Of a stretch of 64,000 bases of DNA, positions 36,119 to 46,100 are shown piece after piece; position 1 is the first letter of the stretch; each line of letters opens with the position of its first letter. The translations under genes and the position numbers were made by a program. Below the pieces are notes generated by a model. The model saw only the letters and a list, made by a program, of their open reading frames with translations. It did not search any database and was not told the origin of the DNA. Source of the stretch: an uncultured Candidatus Melainabacteria bacterium (GTDB lineage: Bacteria; Cyanobacteriota; Vampirovibrionia; Gastranaerophilales; Gastranaerophilaceae); contig CATJOM010000080.1 in assembly GCA_949741915.1 (NCBI GenBank), forward strand, positions 1 through 64,000, read 5' to 3'.

Positions 36119-37588
36119 ATGGAGATAATTGAAATAATACCTAAGGTTGAGGTTAATTCCAAAAAGAAGTTGGCGCTTGTTTATACGCCGGGTGTAGCCA
36201 AGAGTTCGCTTACAATTAAGGAAGACTATGATAAAGTTTTTGATTTAACAAATAGGTCAAATTCCCTTGCTGTGTTGTCTTTCAAGTATGAAGATAGCCT
36301 GAGACGCGCTGTATATCTCAAAAAGACTTGTAATGTGGATGCTTATCCTTTGCAAATAAAGCTTGAGGGCAAGGATGAGATTGATTTTGTCATTGAAAAT
36401 ATAATTCCTAATTTTATGGGGGTAGATAGGGCTTTGATTGACTCTATGCCTTGGGATGTGCCTTTAGACGTACCGGTTATGAGCAAGGGGTGTATACTTC
36501 CTGAAGATTTAAATATAGAAACACTAGAGCCTGTTGAATTAAGAAGACTTTTTGGCGGGGTGATTGAGACAAGAATTGCTGATGGCGATGTTAAAAAGCC
36601 TGTTGCGATTGTGTCTGATGGCAGTGCCGTCCTCGGCTTAGGGAATATAGGGGCGGAGGCTGGGCTTCCTGTTATGGAGGGCAAAGCTGTGTTGTTTAAA
36701 GAATTGGGCGGGGTGGATGCTATGCCATTATGTCTTAAAACACAGGTGCCGAGCGAGATTGAAAGGATAGTGTATCTTCTTGAAGAATCATTTTCAGGGA
36801 TAAATCTTGAAGATATCTGTGCTCCAAGGTGTTTTGAGGTTGAGAATTATTTGATTGATAGATTAAATATACCAGTTTTTCACGATGACCAGCACGGTAC
36901 AGCAATTGTTGTATTAGCAGGTCTTTTGAATGCTTTAAAGGTTGCGGATAAGGATTTATCTAAGGTAAAAGTTGTGTTTTCTGGTGCGGGCGCTGCTGGG
37001 CAGGCTATTGCGCGCCTTTTAATCAAGACACGCGAGAAATTAGACTCTTCAAAGCCTGGCGGAGAAGGCATTTTGATGTTTGATAAATTTGGATGTGTAT
37101 ATAAAGGTCGAAAAGAAAACGATTCTTCTCTTGAAAAAATGGCTGAGATTACTAATTATGAAGGATTCAAAGGTACGCTTGATGATGGGGTAAAGGGTGC
37201 CGATGTATTTATCGGGGTTAGTGCAAAGGGTGTTCTCGCACCCGATATGGTATCTTCTATGGCCAAAGGTGCTGTCGTTTTTGCAATAGCAAATCCTGAG
37301 CCAGAAATATTGCCAAATCTTGCAATTCAGGCAGGCGCTCTTGTTGCGGCGTCTGGCAGGAGTGATTTTTCCAATCAGATAAATAATTCGCTTGTTTTCC
37401 CGGGGTTATTTAGGGGAATTTTGGATAACGGCATAAAAAGGGTTGATGATGAGGTTAAAATTCAGGCAGCGCTTGCACTCAGCGAGATTGTTTCAGATGT
37501 GGAATTAGCGAAGGATTATATAATTCCTGACGCTTTGGATAAAAAAGTACCTTTGGGCTTGCAAAAAATATTTCAGCATGTAGAATAA
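36119..37588 (+). CDS. NAD(P)-dependent malic enzyme
   Basis: Oxidative decarboxylation of malate to pyruvate. Family signatures: LVYTPGVA, SDGSAVLGLGNIGAEAGLPVMEGKAVLF (N-terminal malic domain), FHDDQHGTAIVVLAGLLNAL (metal site), and the NAD-binding VFSGAGAAGQAIARLL. Compared with the usual ~400-residue bacterial malic enzyme, an ~80-residue insertion of ACT-like character is present near the N-terminus (residues ~35-80). ATG 36119 follows GGGGGAG; an in-frame ATG five codons earlier is possible. Next comes a long hairpin and rpsE, not normally linked. Confidence 0.9.
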   Translation: MEIIEIIPKVEVNSKKKLALVYTPGVAKSSLTIKEDYDKVFDLTNRSNSLAVLSFKYEDSLRRAVYLKKTCNVDAYPLQIKLEGKDEIDFVIENIIPNFMGVDRALIDSMPWDVPLDVPVMSKGCILPEDLNIETLEPVELRRLFGGVIETRIADGDVKKPVAIVSDGSAVLGLGNIGAEAGLPVMEGKAVLFKELGGVDAMPLCLKTQVPSEIERIVYLLEESFSGINLEDICAPRCFEVENYLIDRLNIPVFHDDQHGTAIVVLAGLLNALKVADKDLSKVKVVFSGAGAAGQAIARLLIKTREKLDSSKPGGEGILMFDKFGCVYKGRKENDSSLEKMAEITNYEGFKGTLDDGVKGADVFIGVSAKGVLAPDMVSSMAKGAVVFAIANPEPEILPNLAIQAGALVAASGRSDFSNQINNSLVFPGLFRGILDNGIKRVDDEVKIQAALALSEIVSDVELAKDYIIPDALDKKVPLGLQKIFQHVE

Positions 37589-37598
37589 AAATGTCAGA

Positions 37599-37672
37599 AA
37601 AAATGCCTTAATCGGCGCCCAACATCTTCGAATAGTCAAAATAGCCTAAAGATTGAAGCTATGGGCATTTTG
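37599..37672 (+). promoter_or_regulatory. Long structured leader between malic enzyme and rpsE
   Basis: AAAATGCC (37600-37607) pairs with GGCATTTT (37664-37671), and within this CTTCGAAT (37626-37633) pairs with ATTGAAG (37652-37658), one base bulged. The outer stem ends in TTTTGTTGTT, so it may terminate the malic enzyme transcript, or act as an mRNA leader of the ribosomal protein operon 50 bp downstream. Confidence 0.45.
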
Positions 37673-37721
37673 TTGTTCTTAAAATTTAATTGGGTATATA
37701 ACAAAGCGAAAGGTAATAAAC

Positions 37722-38387
37722 GTGAGCGAAGAAAAAGAAATTCAAGCCAATGAAACTGTTCAGGAAGTGAATGTTGAAGCAAGTGAAGCTGCTGAAAATG
37801 TTTCAGAAGAGGTTAAAGGTGATGATAATGTTGAGGTTAAGCATTTGAGACCTCAAAGAAAAGGACAAAGAAGAAGAAAGATTGAAACAGTTGAACCTGT
37901 TGAATCTGAATGGAAAGAACAGGTTGTCCAAATCCGTCGTGTAACAAAGGTTGTTAAGGGCGGTAAAAAATTAAGCTTCAGGGCAATTGTTATTGTCGGC
38001 AACAAAAAAGGCCAGGTGGGAATGGGCGTTGCAAAGGCAGCTGAAGTTATTGTTGCAATCCAAAAAGCGGTTGCTGACGGCAGAAAAAATCTTGTAACCG
38101 TTCCTATTTTTAAAACAACAATTCCGCATATGATTACCGGAAAATCTGGCGCAGGTTCCGTTGTACTTAAACCTGCAAGCCAAGGTACTGGTGTAATTGC
38201 CGGTGGTGCTGTTCGTGCGGTGCTTGAATTGTCAGGCATTGAAAACATTTTGGCAAAATCTTTAGGTTCAAAGTCTCCTCTAAATGCTGTTAACGCTACA
38301 TTAAATGCACTTAAATCATTAAGAACATTTAAACAGGTAGCCGATGAGAGAGGTATTTCTATGAAGCAACTTTTGGGGCAAAATTAG
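37722..38387 (+). CDS. rpsE: 30S ribosomal protein S5
   Basis: Small-subunit protein involved in decoding accuracy. The core (from [20 protein letters not shown], about residue 65, to the end) is a complete S5 with [17 protein letters not shown]. The N-terminal ~62 residues are an acidic, unstructured extension followed by a basic [11 protein letters not shown] patch, making it 221 residues against a usual ~165. GTG 37722 start with an AAAGGT box. It begins the rpsE-rpmD-rplO-secY-adk-map run without rplR upstream. Confidence 0.95.
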   Translation: MSEEKEIQANETVQEVNVEASEAAENVSEEVKGDDNVEVKHLRPQRKGQRRRKIETVEPVESEWKEQVVQIRRVTKVVKGGKKLSFRAIVIVGNKKGQVGMGVAKAAEVIVAIQKAVADGRKNLVTVPIFKTTIPHMITGKSGAGSVVLKPASQGTGVIAGGAVRAVLELSGIENILAKSLGSKSPLNAVNATLNALKSLRTFKQVADERGISMKQLLGQN

Positions 38388-38488
38388 TAAATTCTGCTTC
38401 CTGCCGGCGGATAGTTTTATATTTGCCAGGTGGCTAAAATCATTAAATAACAATAAAGTTTAAAAATTAAAGAAAAAGGTAATATAAA

Positions 38489-38674
38489 ATGGCTAATAAT
38501 GAAAAAGTTAAAATAACTCTAAAGAAAAGCACAATCGGCTCTCCGGTTAAACATACAAAAATTGTCAAAGCTCTTGGCCTTACAAAAACAAATCAGGTTG
38601 TTGAGCATAATAAAACAGATATTATTATGGGCATGGTAAATAAGATTCCTCACCTTGTTCAAGTTGTGGAATAA
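38489..38674 (+). CDS. rpmD: 50S ribosomal protein L30
   Basis: A 61-residue L30 of normal length: KVKITLKKSTIGSPVKHTKIVKALGL and GMVNKIPHLVQVVE are the two conserved halves. AAAAGG box precedes ATG. It sits in the standard position between rpsE and rplO, with ~100-bp and ~50-bp gaps. Confidence 0.95.
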   Translation: MANNEKVKITLKKSTIGSPVKHTKIVKALGLTKTNQVVEHNKTDIIMGMVNKIPHLVQVVE

Positions 38675-38725
38675 TGGTTAAGTGCCAAAATTTTGATGCT
38701 AATTAATTATAAGGAATAATTTAAA

Positions 38726-39169
38726 ATGATAACATTAGAAGATTTAAAGCCTGCTGAAGGTTCTGTAAAGAAGTCTAAAAGAGTGGGCAGAGGAAGATCA
38801 TCAGGCCATGGTAAAACATCTTGCCGTGGAAACAATGGTGAAGGACAAAGAAGCGGAAGAACTGCGAAGCGTGGTTTTGAAGGCGGACAGATGCCTGCTT
38901 TCAGGCGGTTGCCAAAATTGAAAGGTTTTAACAATATTCATGCTTTGAATACTGCTGAAATCAATGTTTCAGCACTTGAAAAAATAGATGTAAGTGAAAT
39001 TGATTTACAATATTTAAAAGAAAACAAACTTGTGCACTCTTCCTGTGAAGTTTTGAGAGTGCTTGGCAACGGTGAAATTTCAAAGGCTGTTACCGTTAAA
39101 GCAAGCTATGTTACTGAATCTGCCAAAGAAAAAATTGAAAAAGCTGGTGGAAAGGTAGAATTAGTTTAA
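38726..39169 (+). CDS. rplO: 50S ribosomal protein L15
   Basis: A 147-residue L15 with the N-terminal Gly/Arg-rich rRNA-binding segment (KRVGRGRSSGHGKTSCRGNNGEGQRS) followed by the signature GFEGGQMPAFRRLPKLKGF. Ends with the conserved 'AKEKIEKAGG' turn. An AAGGAA box precedes ATG. A hairpin (39189-39215) separates it from secY. Confidence 0.95.
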   Translation: MITLEDLKPAEGSVKKSKRVGRGRSSGHGKTSCRGNNGEGQRSGRTAKRGFEGGQMPAFRRLPKLKGFNNIHALNTAEINVSALEKIDVSEIDLQYLKENKLVHSSCEVLRVLGNGEISKAVTVKASYVTESAKEKIEKAGGKVELV

Positions 39170-39188
39170 TAAACAGGATTAAAAGTTT

Positions 39189-39222
39189 CTAAAACCGGCA
39201 CTAAACCGGTTTTAGGACTTTT
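39189..39222 (+). terminator. Attenuating hairpin between rplO and secY
   Basis: CTAAAACCGG (39189-39198) pairs perfectly with CCGGTTTTAG (39206-39215), then GACTTTTAG. T-content is modest, so partial termination is likely, giving less secY than ribosomal protein mRNA. Confidence 0.6.
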
Positions 39223-39263
39223 AGCTGTTTTATGATATAAATAAAGAAAGGTCAAGTTATTCA

Positions 39264-40604
39264 ATGCAACAAGCAAATAACGAGCAGATGCTTCAAAGCC
39301 TTGTAAGTAATATACAAGCAAGCGGATTGAAACAAAAATTAATATTTACTTTTATAATCATTGCCCTGTTTAGGTTTGGCACGCAGCTTCCTATTTTTGG
39401 CATTAATAATGAGGTTTTTCAGGCACTTGCAGCCGGCAATAATATGATAGGCTTTTTGGATTTATTTTCAGGCGGTGCCTTGGGCAAGGTTTCAATTTTT
39501 GCTCTCGGTATCGGGCCATACATTACTGCCTCAATTATAATGCAGCTGTTAGCTGTAATTATTCCATACCTTGAGAATCTGCAAAAAGAGGAGGGTGAAG
39601 CAGGAAGGCGAAAAATTCAACAACTGACAAGGCAATTTACAGTTGTTCTTGCATTTTTTCAGTCTTTTGTATTTGTTACAATCCTTTCAAAATTACCTGG
39701 TTCTATAATGCATACGGTTAATCCTGTGATGTTTTTTATAGGTTCTATGATAGCTTTGACTGCGGGCGCTGTTATGGTTATGTGGCTTGCAGAATTAATA
39801 ACCGAAAAAGGTATTGGAAATGGCGGTTCACTGTTGATTTTTGTTGGTATTATTTCAGGAATTCCTTTGTATACCCAAAGAACAGTAACCCTTGTATCTC
39901 AAGATCCAAGGCTGCAGCTTGGAATTATGGCATTATTATTGATTTTTGTTGCAACGATAATATTTATTATTGTTTTGCATGATGCAGTAAGGAAAGTGCC
40001 AATAGTTTCAGCAAGACGCCAGGTTGGCAATAAGGTATATGGCGGCACAAATACAAATATACCGTTTAAATTAAATCCGGGCGGTGTTATGCCTATTATC
40101 TTTGCAGTTGCAATATTATTGTTTCCTGCGACGATTCTAGGGTTTGTTCATCAGATGAAGATTTCAAATCCAGCTTTAAAGTCTGTTTTAGAATCCATGA
40201 GTGCGTTTTTAAGCCCGTCTAGCGTAAGTTATTATGTAATTTATTTCTTATTGATTGTGGCATTGACTTTCTTTTATGCTTCAATCATCCCAAATATGCA
40301 ACCAAAAGAGATTGCAAATAATCTTAAAAAATATGGCTCTGCGATTCCAGGTGTAAAACCAGGCAAACCGACTGCTGATAAATTGGATGAAATTTTATCA
40401 AGGTTAATGTTCATTGGTGCGATTGCACTTGGTATCATCGCGATGATTCCGACGGTTGCATCAAAGATAACTAATATTACAACATTGCAGGGGCTTGGCG
40501 CCACATCATTAATCATTATGGTTGGTGTTGCGCTTGATTTTATAAATCAAATCAAGACCCATATGCTTGCAAAGAATTATGAAAGCTTTTTAAAGCAGGA
40601 ATAA
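39264..40604 (+). CDS. secY: Protein translocase channel SecY
   Basis: The ten-helix pore of the Sec translocon. SecY signatures are visible: GTQLPIFGIN near the N-terminus, LDLFSGGALGKVSIFALGIGPYITASIIMQLL, GNGGSLLIFVGIISGIP, and the C-terminal GIAMIPTV-like helices. The 446-residue length is typical. With secDF at 11.8-14.2 kb the window encodes the main channel and its helper. AAAGG box before ATG. Confidence 0.97.
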   Translation: MQQANNEQMLQSLVSNIQASGLKQKLIFTFIIIALFRFGTQLPIFGINNEVFQALAAGNNMIGFLDLFSGGALGKVSIFALGIGPYITASIIMQLLAVIIPYLENLQKEEGEAGRRKIQQLTRQFTVVLAFFQSFVFVTILSKLPGSIMHTVNPVMFFIGSMIALTAGAVMVMWLAELITEKGIGNGGSLLIFVGIISGIPLYTQRTVTLVSQDPRLQLGIMALLLIFVATIIFIIVLHDAVRKVPIVSARRQVGNKVYGGTNTNIPFKLNPGGVMPIIFAVAILLFPATILGFVHQMKISNPALKSVLESMSAFLSPSSVSYYVIYFLLIVALTFFYASIIPNMQPKEIANNLKKYGSAIPGVKPGKPTADKLDEILSRLMFIGAIALGIIAMIPTVASKITNITTLQGLGATSLIIMVGVALDFINQIKTHMLAKNYESFLKQE

Positions 40605-40610
40605 GATTTT

Positions 40611-40651
40611 AAAAAGGCCTGCGGTTTGTGATTGTGGGCCTTAAAAATTTT
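40611..40651 (+). terminator. Terminator/attenuator between secY and adk
   Basis: AAGGCC (40614-40619) pairs with GGCCTT (40637-40642), followed by AAAAATTTTTAT. It lies in the 100-bp secY-adk gap. Confidence 0.5.
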
Positions 40652-40712
40652 TATAGCGGATAAAATTAGTGTGAAAATTTAATAAAATTAATAAAAAGAA
40701 AGCGTGTATCAG

Positions 40713-41375
40713 ATGAAGAAAGTTTTTATTTTTTTGGGGCCTCCTGGGTGTGGCAAGGGAACACAAACTGATGTTTTAAGTAAAGATTTAAATATTCCTC
40801 ACATTGATACAGGCTCACTTTTGCGTGAAAATATAAAAAATGAAACAGAATTTGGTAAAATTGCCAAAGGTTTTATTGATAAGGGCCAGCTTGTGCCTAT
40901 TGAAGTGGTGCAGTCTGTTATAAATGAAAGAATATCAAGGGAAGATTGCAAAAACGGATACATCTTGGATGGCTTTCCAAGGAGCGTAGAGCAGGCTGAT
41001 GCACTTAAAAAGATGTGGGAAAATTCGCCTTATAAATTTAATAAAGAAGATAAAATTGCAGTTTATTTTGATATTCCAACTAATGTTCTTGTTGAAAGAC
41101 TTGTAAACAGACGCTCCTGCCCTAAATGTGGGAAGATTTATAATCTTATAAGTTCTGCTCCTAAAAAAGAAGGTGTTTGCGATATTTGTAATGAAACGCT
41201 CATTCAAAGAAAAGATGACACCAAAGAGATAGCTGTGCTTAGGTTTGAAACCTATAATAAGGAAACAAGGCCACTTCTAGATTATTATAAGAATGAGGGG
41301 CTTTTGGTTCAAATTAATGCAAATCAAAGCATTGATGCAGTTTATAGTGAATTGAAGAATGTAATAAATGATTAA
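40713..41375 (+). CDS. adk: Adenylate kinase, zinc-LID type
   Basis: Interconverts ADP with ATP and AMP. P-loop FLGPPGCGKGTQ, the NMP-binding DTGSLLREN and DGFPRSVEQA elements are conserved. The LID domain has four cysteines (CPKCGKIYNL...CDICNETLIQR), a structural zinc as in Gram-positive and many diderm enzymes. ATG 40713 starts MKKVFIFLGPPG; a GTG nine bases upstream is not preferred. It overlaps the map start by 8 bp. Confidence 0.96.
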   Translation: MKKVFIFLGPPGCGKGTQTDVLSKDLNIPHIDTGSLLRENIKNETEFGKIAKGFIDKGQLVPIEVVQSVINERISREDCKNGYILDGFPRSVEQADALKKMWENSPYKFNKEDKIAVYFDIPTNVLVERLVNRRSCPKCGKIYNLISSAPKKEGVCDICNETLIQRKDDTKEIAVLRFETYNKETRPLLDYYKNEGLLVQINANQSIDAVYSELKNVIND

Positions 41376-42153
41376 CAGAAAATCGAGAGAAGAAATAAAA
41401 TTAATGCGACATGCTGGGGGTGTTGTGGCACTTGTGCATCAGGCGATGAAAAAGGCTGTTGTGCCTGGCATTTCTACCTTGGAACTTGATGAAATTGCAG
41501 CTAAGGTGATTAAGGAAAATAAATGCACGCCAACATTCTTGGGGTATAATGGTTTTCCTGGGTGTATTTGCACCTCTATTAACGAGGAGGTAGTTCATGG
41601 AATTCCATCTCGGGACAGGATTTTAAAAGAGGGAGATATTATATCGATTGATGCAGGAGCCACATACAGAGGGCTTGTTGGGGATTCTGCATGGACTTAT
41701 GCTGTTGGGAATGTTAGCAAAGAGTGCAAGGATTTGCTTAAAATAACAGAACTTGCACTTTTTAATGGAATAGCACAAATGAAGCCTGGAAATATTTTGG
41801 ATGATATTTCAGGTGCAATAGAAGATACGGCGCTTGGTATGGCTTCTAATATTCCGGATGAACTTAAAGGAAAAAAATATGGCATTGTGAGACAGTACGG
41901 CGGTCATGGTGTTGGTCGAAGCATGCATGAGGATCCCTTTTTGTTCAATTACAGGGTAAAGAATAACACTAAGATTAAATCAGGTTATGTGATTGCGATT
42001 GAGCCTATGATAAATCTTGGCGTGGATGATGTTGTAGTGTCAAATGTAGATAACTGGTGTGTTTCAACGGTTGATAACAAGGCTTCTGCGCATTTCGAGC
42101 ATACTGTTGCCGCAACTGATGATGGGCCTTTAATCTTAACGGCTCTTGAATAG
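41368..42153 (+). CDS. map: Methionine aminopeptidase type I
   Basis: Removes initiator methionine from nascent chains. The 261-residue enzyme has IDAGATYRGLVGDSAWTYAVG (metal-binding Asp pair), YGGHGVGRSMHEDP (His), IAIEPMINLG (Glu) and HFEHTVA (Glu), i.e. all five metal ligands. It overlaps adk and is translated from a coupled start. Standard spc-operon order adk-map; infA and the alpha operon are not downstream. The 202-bp gap to the convergent nuclease gene holds no visible terminator. Confidence 0.97.
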   Translation: MINRKSREEIKLMRHAGGVVALVHQAMKKAVVPGISTLELDEIAAKVIKENKCTPTFLGYNGFPGCICTSINEEVVHGIPSRDRILKEGDIISIDAGATYRGLVGDSAWTYAVGNVSKECKDLLKITELALFNGIAQMKPGNILDDISGAIEDTALGMASNIPDELKGKKYGIVRQYGGHGVGRSMHEDPFLFNYRVKNNTKIKSGYVIAIEPMINLGVDDVVVSNVDNWCVSTVDNKASAHFEHTVAATDDGPLILTALE

Positions 42154-42355
42154 GCGTGTCGTCTGGCTTATGGTGATCATGTAGTCTTTAGAAGTTTTTG
42201 TGGATAATAATTTGTGCTGCAAGGGTGTAAAAGTAGTGCTATAACTAGCTCTGCTCCTTAATGACACATGTGTTCAATGCAGGGGTTGATTATCCTGGAT
42301 TGGGTTTATGTAATATCCTTGGAAGATGTGGTTTTGCAGTACAAGTAAAAAATTG

Positions 42356-43114
42356 TTATTCGTCTTGGTATTTATTTACTATATTTATTATTTTTGAGAG
42401 ATAATCCTCTGCTGAATCATAGGCTATTGCGATATTTTCGTCTTTGCTTAATGACAGGTACGTAATTAAAATGTTGTTTGTTTTGTATAATTTTGATGCG
42501 GCATAAAGATAAACTATTGTTTGGATATCATCCTTCGGGGATTTTGGCAGGTTTATTGTTTTCCAGTCATATATTTGGATTTGAGGATTTTTATCCAATA
42601 ATACGGCATCAAATCTGCCTGTGAGGTAGAAGATATCAGTGTTTTTTTCTATTTTGCTGGCTTTTTGATTTTTTTGAAGGTTGGTTTTATTGTCGTCTGT
42701 AGAAAATTGCGCTGCTGAAGCCTGCATATGTTTTTCTTCAATACCTGCCAGCAGACTACTGTGACAAGAAGACGCGCCTGGATAAGTGTCCGAATTCCTC
42801 TCTGGATATAGCTTTTTGCATTTTACTAAAAACGGTTGCTCTATATCTTTTTTTTGTGCACCCTTAAGTGTTTTTATTATTTCATAGTTTTTTAATTGCT
42901 CGATAAAATCTCTGTCAGCAGAGGAAAATGCAGCTTCAATTTTTGAAGTATCAAAGTTTTTTAGGTAATAACACAAGAAACTGTGCAGGTTTTGACCTTG
43001 TTTTGCGTTTTTGCTTGAAGGACTCAAAGAGAGGTTTTCAATGTATTTTTTCTTAAATTCCTCAGGGTTTTTATCTAGTATTTTTAGTGAATTTGCACTA
43101 AATGTGTCAATCAT
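42356..43114 (-). CDS. RecB-like PD-(D/E)XK nuclease
   Basis: A 252-residue nuclease of the RecB/Cas4-like superfamily: YLTGRFDAVLLD...IQIYDWKT supplies the D...D-x-K active site, and QTIVYLYAASKL is the downstream Q-xxx-Y motif. A preceding helix SFLCYYL is in the expected place for the conserved His/Glu region (LHSFL). A strong AGGAGG box, and the 4-bp overlap with the upstream helicase gene (43111-43114), show the two are one functional unit, as in AddAB or RecBCD but with the nuclease split off as its own subunit. Confidence 0.8.
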   Translation of the reverse strand: MIDTFSANSLKILDKNPEEFKKKYIENLSLSPSSKNAKQGQNLHSFLCYYLKNFDTSKIEAAFSSADRDFIEQLKNYEIIKTLKGAQKKDIEQPFLVKCKKLYPERNSDTYPGASSCHSSLLAGIEEKHMQASAAQFSTDDNKTNLQKNQKASKIEKNTDIFYLTGRFDAVLLDKNPQIQIYDWKTINLPKSPKDDIQTIVYLYAASKLYKTNNILITYLSLSKDENIAIAYDSAEDYLSKIINIVNKYQDE

Positions 43115-46100
43115 TCTGCCTCCTTTGTGCTGCTTTTTGGAAGTAAAAACAATTGATTCGGGCTTTTTTCTCTTATTTTATTGAAGATTTTATATTCTTT
43201 TGCGGATGTTAAATACAGCTTCTTTTTTGCCCTTGTAATTCCAACATATGCCAGCCTGAAATTTTCATCAAGGATTTCTTTTTTTAGTTCAGCTTCATTT
43301 TTGGGTTCAGTCTTTACGCTTTCAATAAATTTTGCGTTTTCCTTTAGTTTGATATCGTTGATATCAAGGGAAAGGTTGTCTGTGTATAGCTCGGGGATAA
43401 AGACGTGGTCAAATTCATCTCCCTTTGATTTATGCAGGGTTAAAATTTGAATGCCCGTTTCTTTGTTTTCTGAGTCTGCAATTAGCTTTATGCCTGTTCT
43501 GTTTGGTTTATTTGCGAGGGTGTTTAATTTATTAATAGTATCTTCAAAGGTTTTATTTGTGTTGTAAATTTTTGAAATTATCCCCGAAACAAGCGATATA
43601 TTTGCCTTATGAACCTCGTCTTTTGAAAAATAAAATTCTCCTATTTTGTATGCGGTTTCATATATGGGTTGATTCCACATAGAAAGGAAATATTTAAGGT
43701 CCCAAAAGATGCTGAAATATTCATTGTTTCCAAGGATAAAGGGTTCTTGAATGCGGTCTAGGAATTCGAGCACCTCGATATCTTGTCTGTAAAAACCAAG
43801 GCCTATAAGGGTCTTTGCCGTAGTTTTTATTGTGTTATTATCGAGGGGTGTGTTTATAAAGTTTAGGATAGCTAAAACTGTTCTGTAGACAGGGTTTAGG
43901 TCTAAAGTGTCAGAGTTTGTGCTGAATTTCAGGGTAGAATTTTCGCTTATAAATTCGCTCCATTCAAGCACTTTTCTGTTGCTTCTTAAAAGTATTGCTA
44001 TGCTTGGGTTTTTATTAGTTTGTGCAGCATTTTTATGTATGTCGTTTATTTTCGATAATATAAAGTCTTTTTCTTCCTTTTCTTTATTGAAGATGAAAGT
44101 TTGCGCGCTTTTATTGTCTACTATATTTTTGTTTGGCACAGGTTTTGTCACAATTGGTAAAAATGCTTCCTTTGACACTGTTTTGCCGTATTCAATAAGG
44201 CTGTTTGCAAGGTCTATAATGCCTGTTGCACTTCTGTTTGAATAATTCATTTTTATGTTTGTATTTTCATTTATGAATTTTTTAAATCCCTTAACATCTG
44301 CGTTTGAAAAGGTGGTTGTAATGGCCTGGTTTACATCTCCGCATCTAATCAGGTTTTTGTGCCCCTGTGATAACATTTGGATTAATTCCTGCTGTATTTC
44401 GCTTGAATCCTGCGCTTCGTCTTCAATTATATATTTCATCAGGTTTTGATAATATTCTCTTACTCCTTTATCTTTTCTTAGAAGCATCAAAGAAAGTGAG
44501 AGCAGGTCATCATAATCAATGAGGTTTTGGCTTAGAAGGGTTATTTTGTAGGCTTCAAATATGCGCTTAAACAAGGGAGAAAGTTTATCTGGGCTTTGAT
44601 GTTTTTGGTTTTTGTAGGCTGAAATTGCCCGCTCATAAAGGTCGGTTTTTGTTAAATCTATACCGAATGCGGAGATTATGTCTTTTATTATTATGTTTCG
44701 TTTAATTTCGTCCAAAATTTCAAAATCTACATCAAGGTTTAGTTTTGTATGGTTGTTGTTTTCTCTTAAGATTCTAAGGGCAAGGCCGTGAATGGTTGAA
44801 ATATGGGGTAATTCTACAAGGTTTGGGAAATTGTCCTTGATTCTTTCCTTAAAATTTCTTGCAGCCGAATCCATAAATGTTAGGACAAAAATGTTTTCTG
44901 GCAAAATGTTTTGGCTTAAAAGTTTTATTATTAGTGCAAGCATTATTGTGGTTTTTCCAGCCCCTGCAACGGCGCTTACTGCCATTTTACCTTCTTTGTA
45001 TTCAAGGACTGGCGCCTGGTCTGGTCTTGGGATTATTTTGAATTCTTTTTTTATAGGCTCTTGGGTGTCACCTTCAGTGTTTGTATTTGAATGTGATTCT
45101 TTGAAGAAATGGTTGATGCCTTTGAAATTTTCTATTCCAAGAAAATCATATATGCTTGAATAAATATAGATTTTTTCTGAGTTAAGAAGATATATTTTTC
45201 TTATAATTCTTGCTGTTTTATCAAGCGCACAGTTTATATTATCTTCAAGCTCAAATGATGGTTTTTTCCAGCTTTTTTGAAATACCCAGGCATTGTATAG
45301 TGGGCCTATGTCCTGCTTTGTCCAGTTTGAGCTTGTTGTGTCAAGCAGGAATGCATGTTTTGAAAATATTGAATTATCTATTAATTTTTGTGCGGTTGAA
45401 ACTATGATGGCGTCATCATCAACGTTTGCGCTGTATAATGGGTTTTCTGATATTATTGTATTTTCAAGCTGTAATAAAAGTTCCCGTTTAAAATGAAGGG
45501 AGTCTTTTTCTTGGCTAATAAAAATTTCTTCAAAATCTCTTATCTGTTTTAGAAGCTGGTTTATTTTATAGATAAGGTCTTTATTTTGGGGTGTTTCTTT
45601 GATATATTTATATGCAAGCGCAAAAAGCTGCTCTGAAAGATTTTGGTTTTGAATATCCTCTATCAGGGTTAAAAAAACATCTATTTCTTCTGTACTTGAA
45701 AATGTGTTTAATGCATCAAAAATACTTTGGTCGGATGATTCGTAATTATCTGTTATTTTGAGGGCTAAATCGATATCAATATTTAAAATTTTTACCAGCG
45801 TGCCTCTTAAAATATAGGGTGAAATTTTAAGATTTTTGTTGTTTATCAATTTTAGAATTTCTAAGAGAGCATGGATGACAGGGTTTTTTGATAATTTTTC
45901 ACTTCCTGAAAGATATTGTATGGGTACCTTTATTGATTTCAGTTGGATTTTTAGGTAATCATCAATGTTTGGGGTTACAATTGAAATATCAGATGGTTTT
46001 AGTTTATTTTTGGGGTCTGATAAGAGTATATTGATTTTATCTACGGTTTTTTTTATCATTTCATCCTGTCTTATGAAAGTTTGAAGTTCTGAATTTTCAA

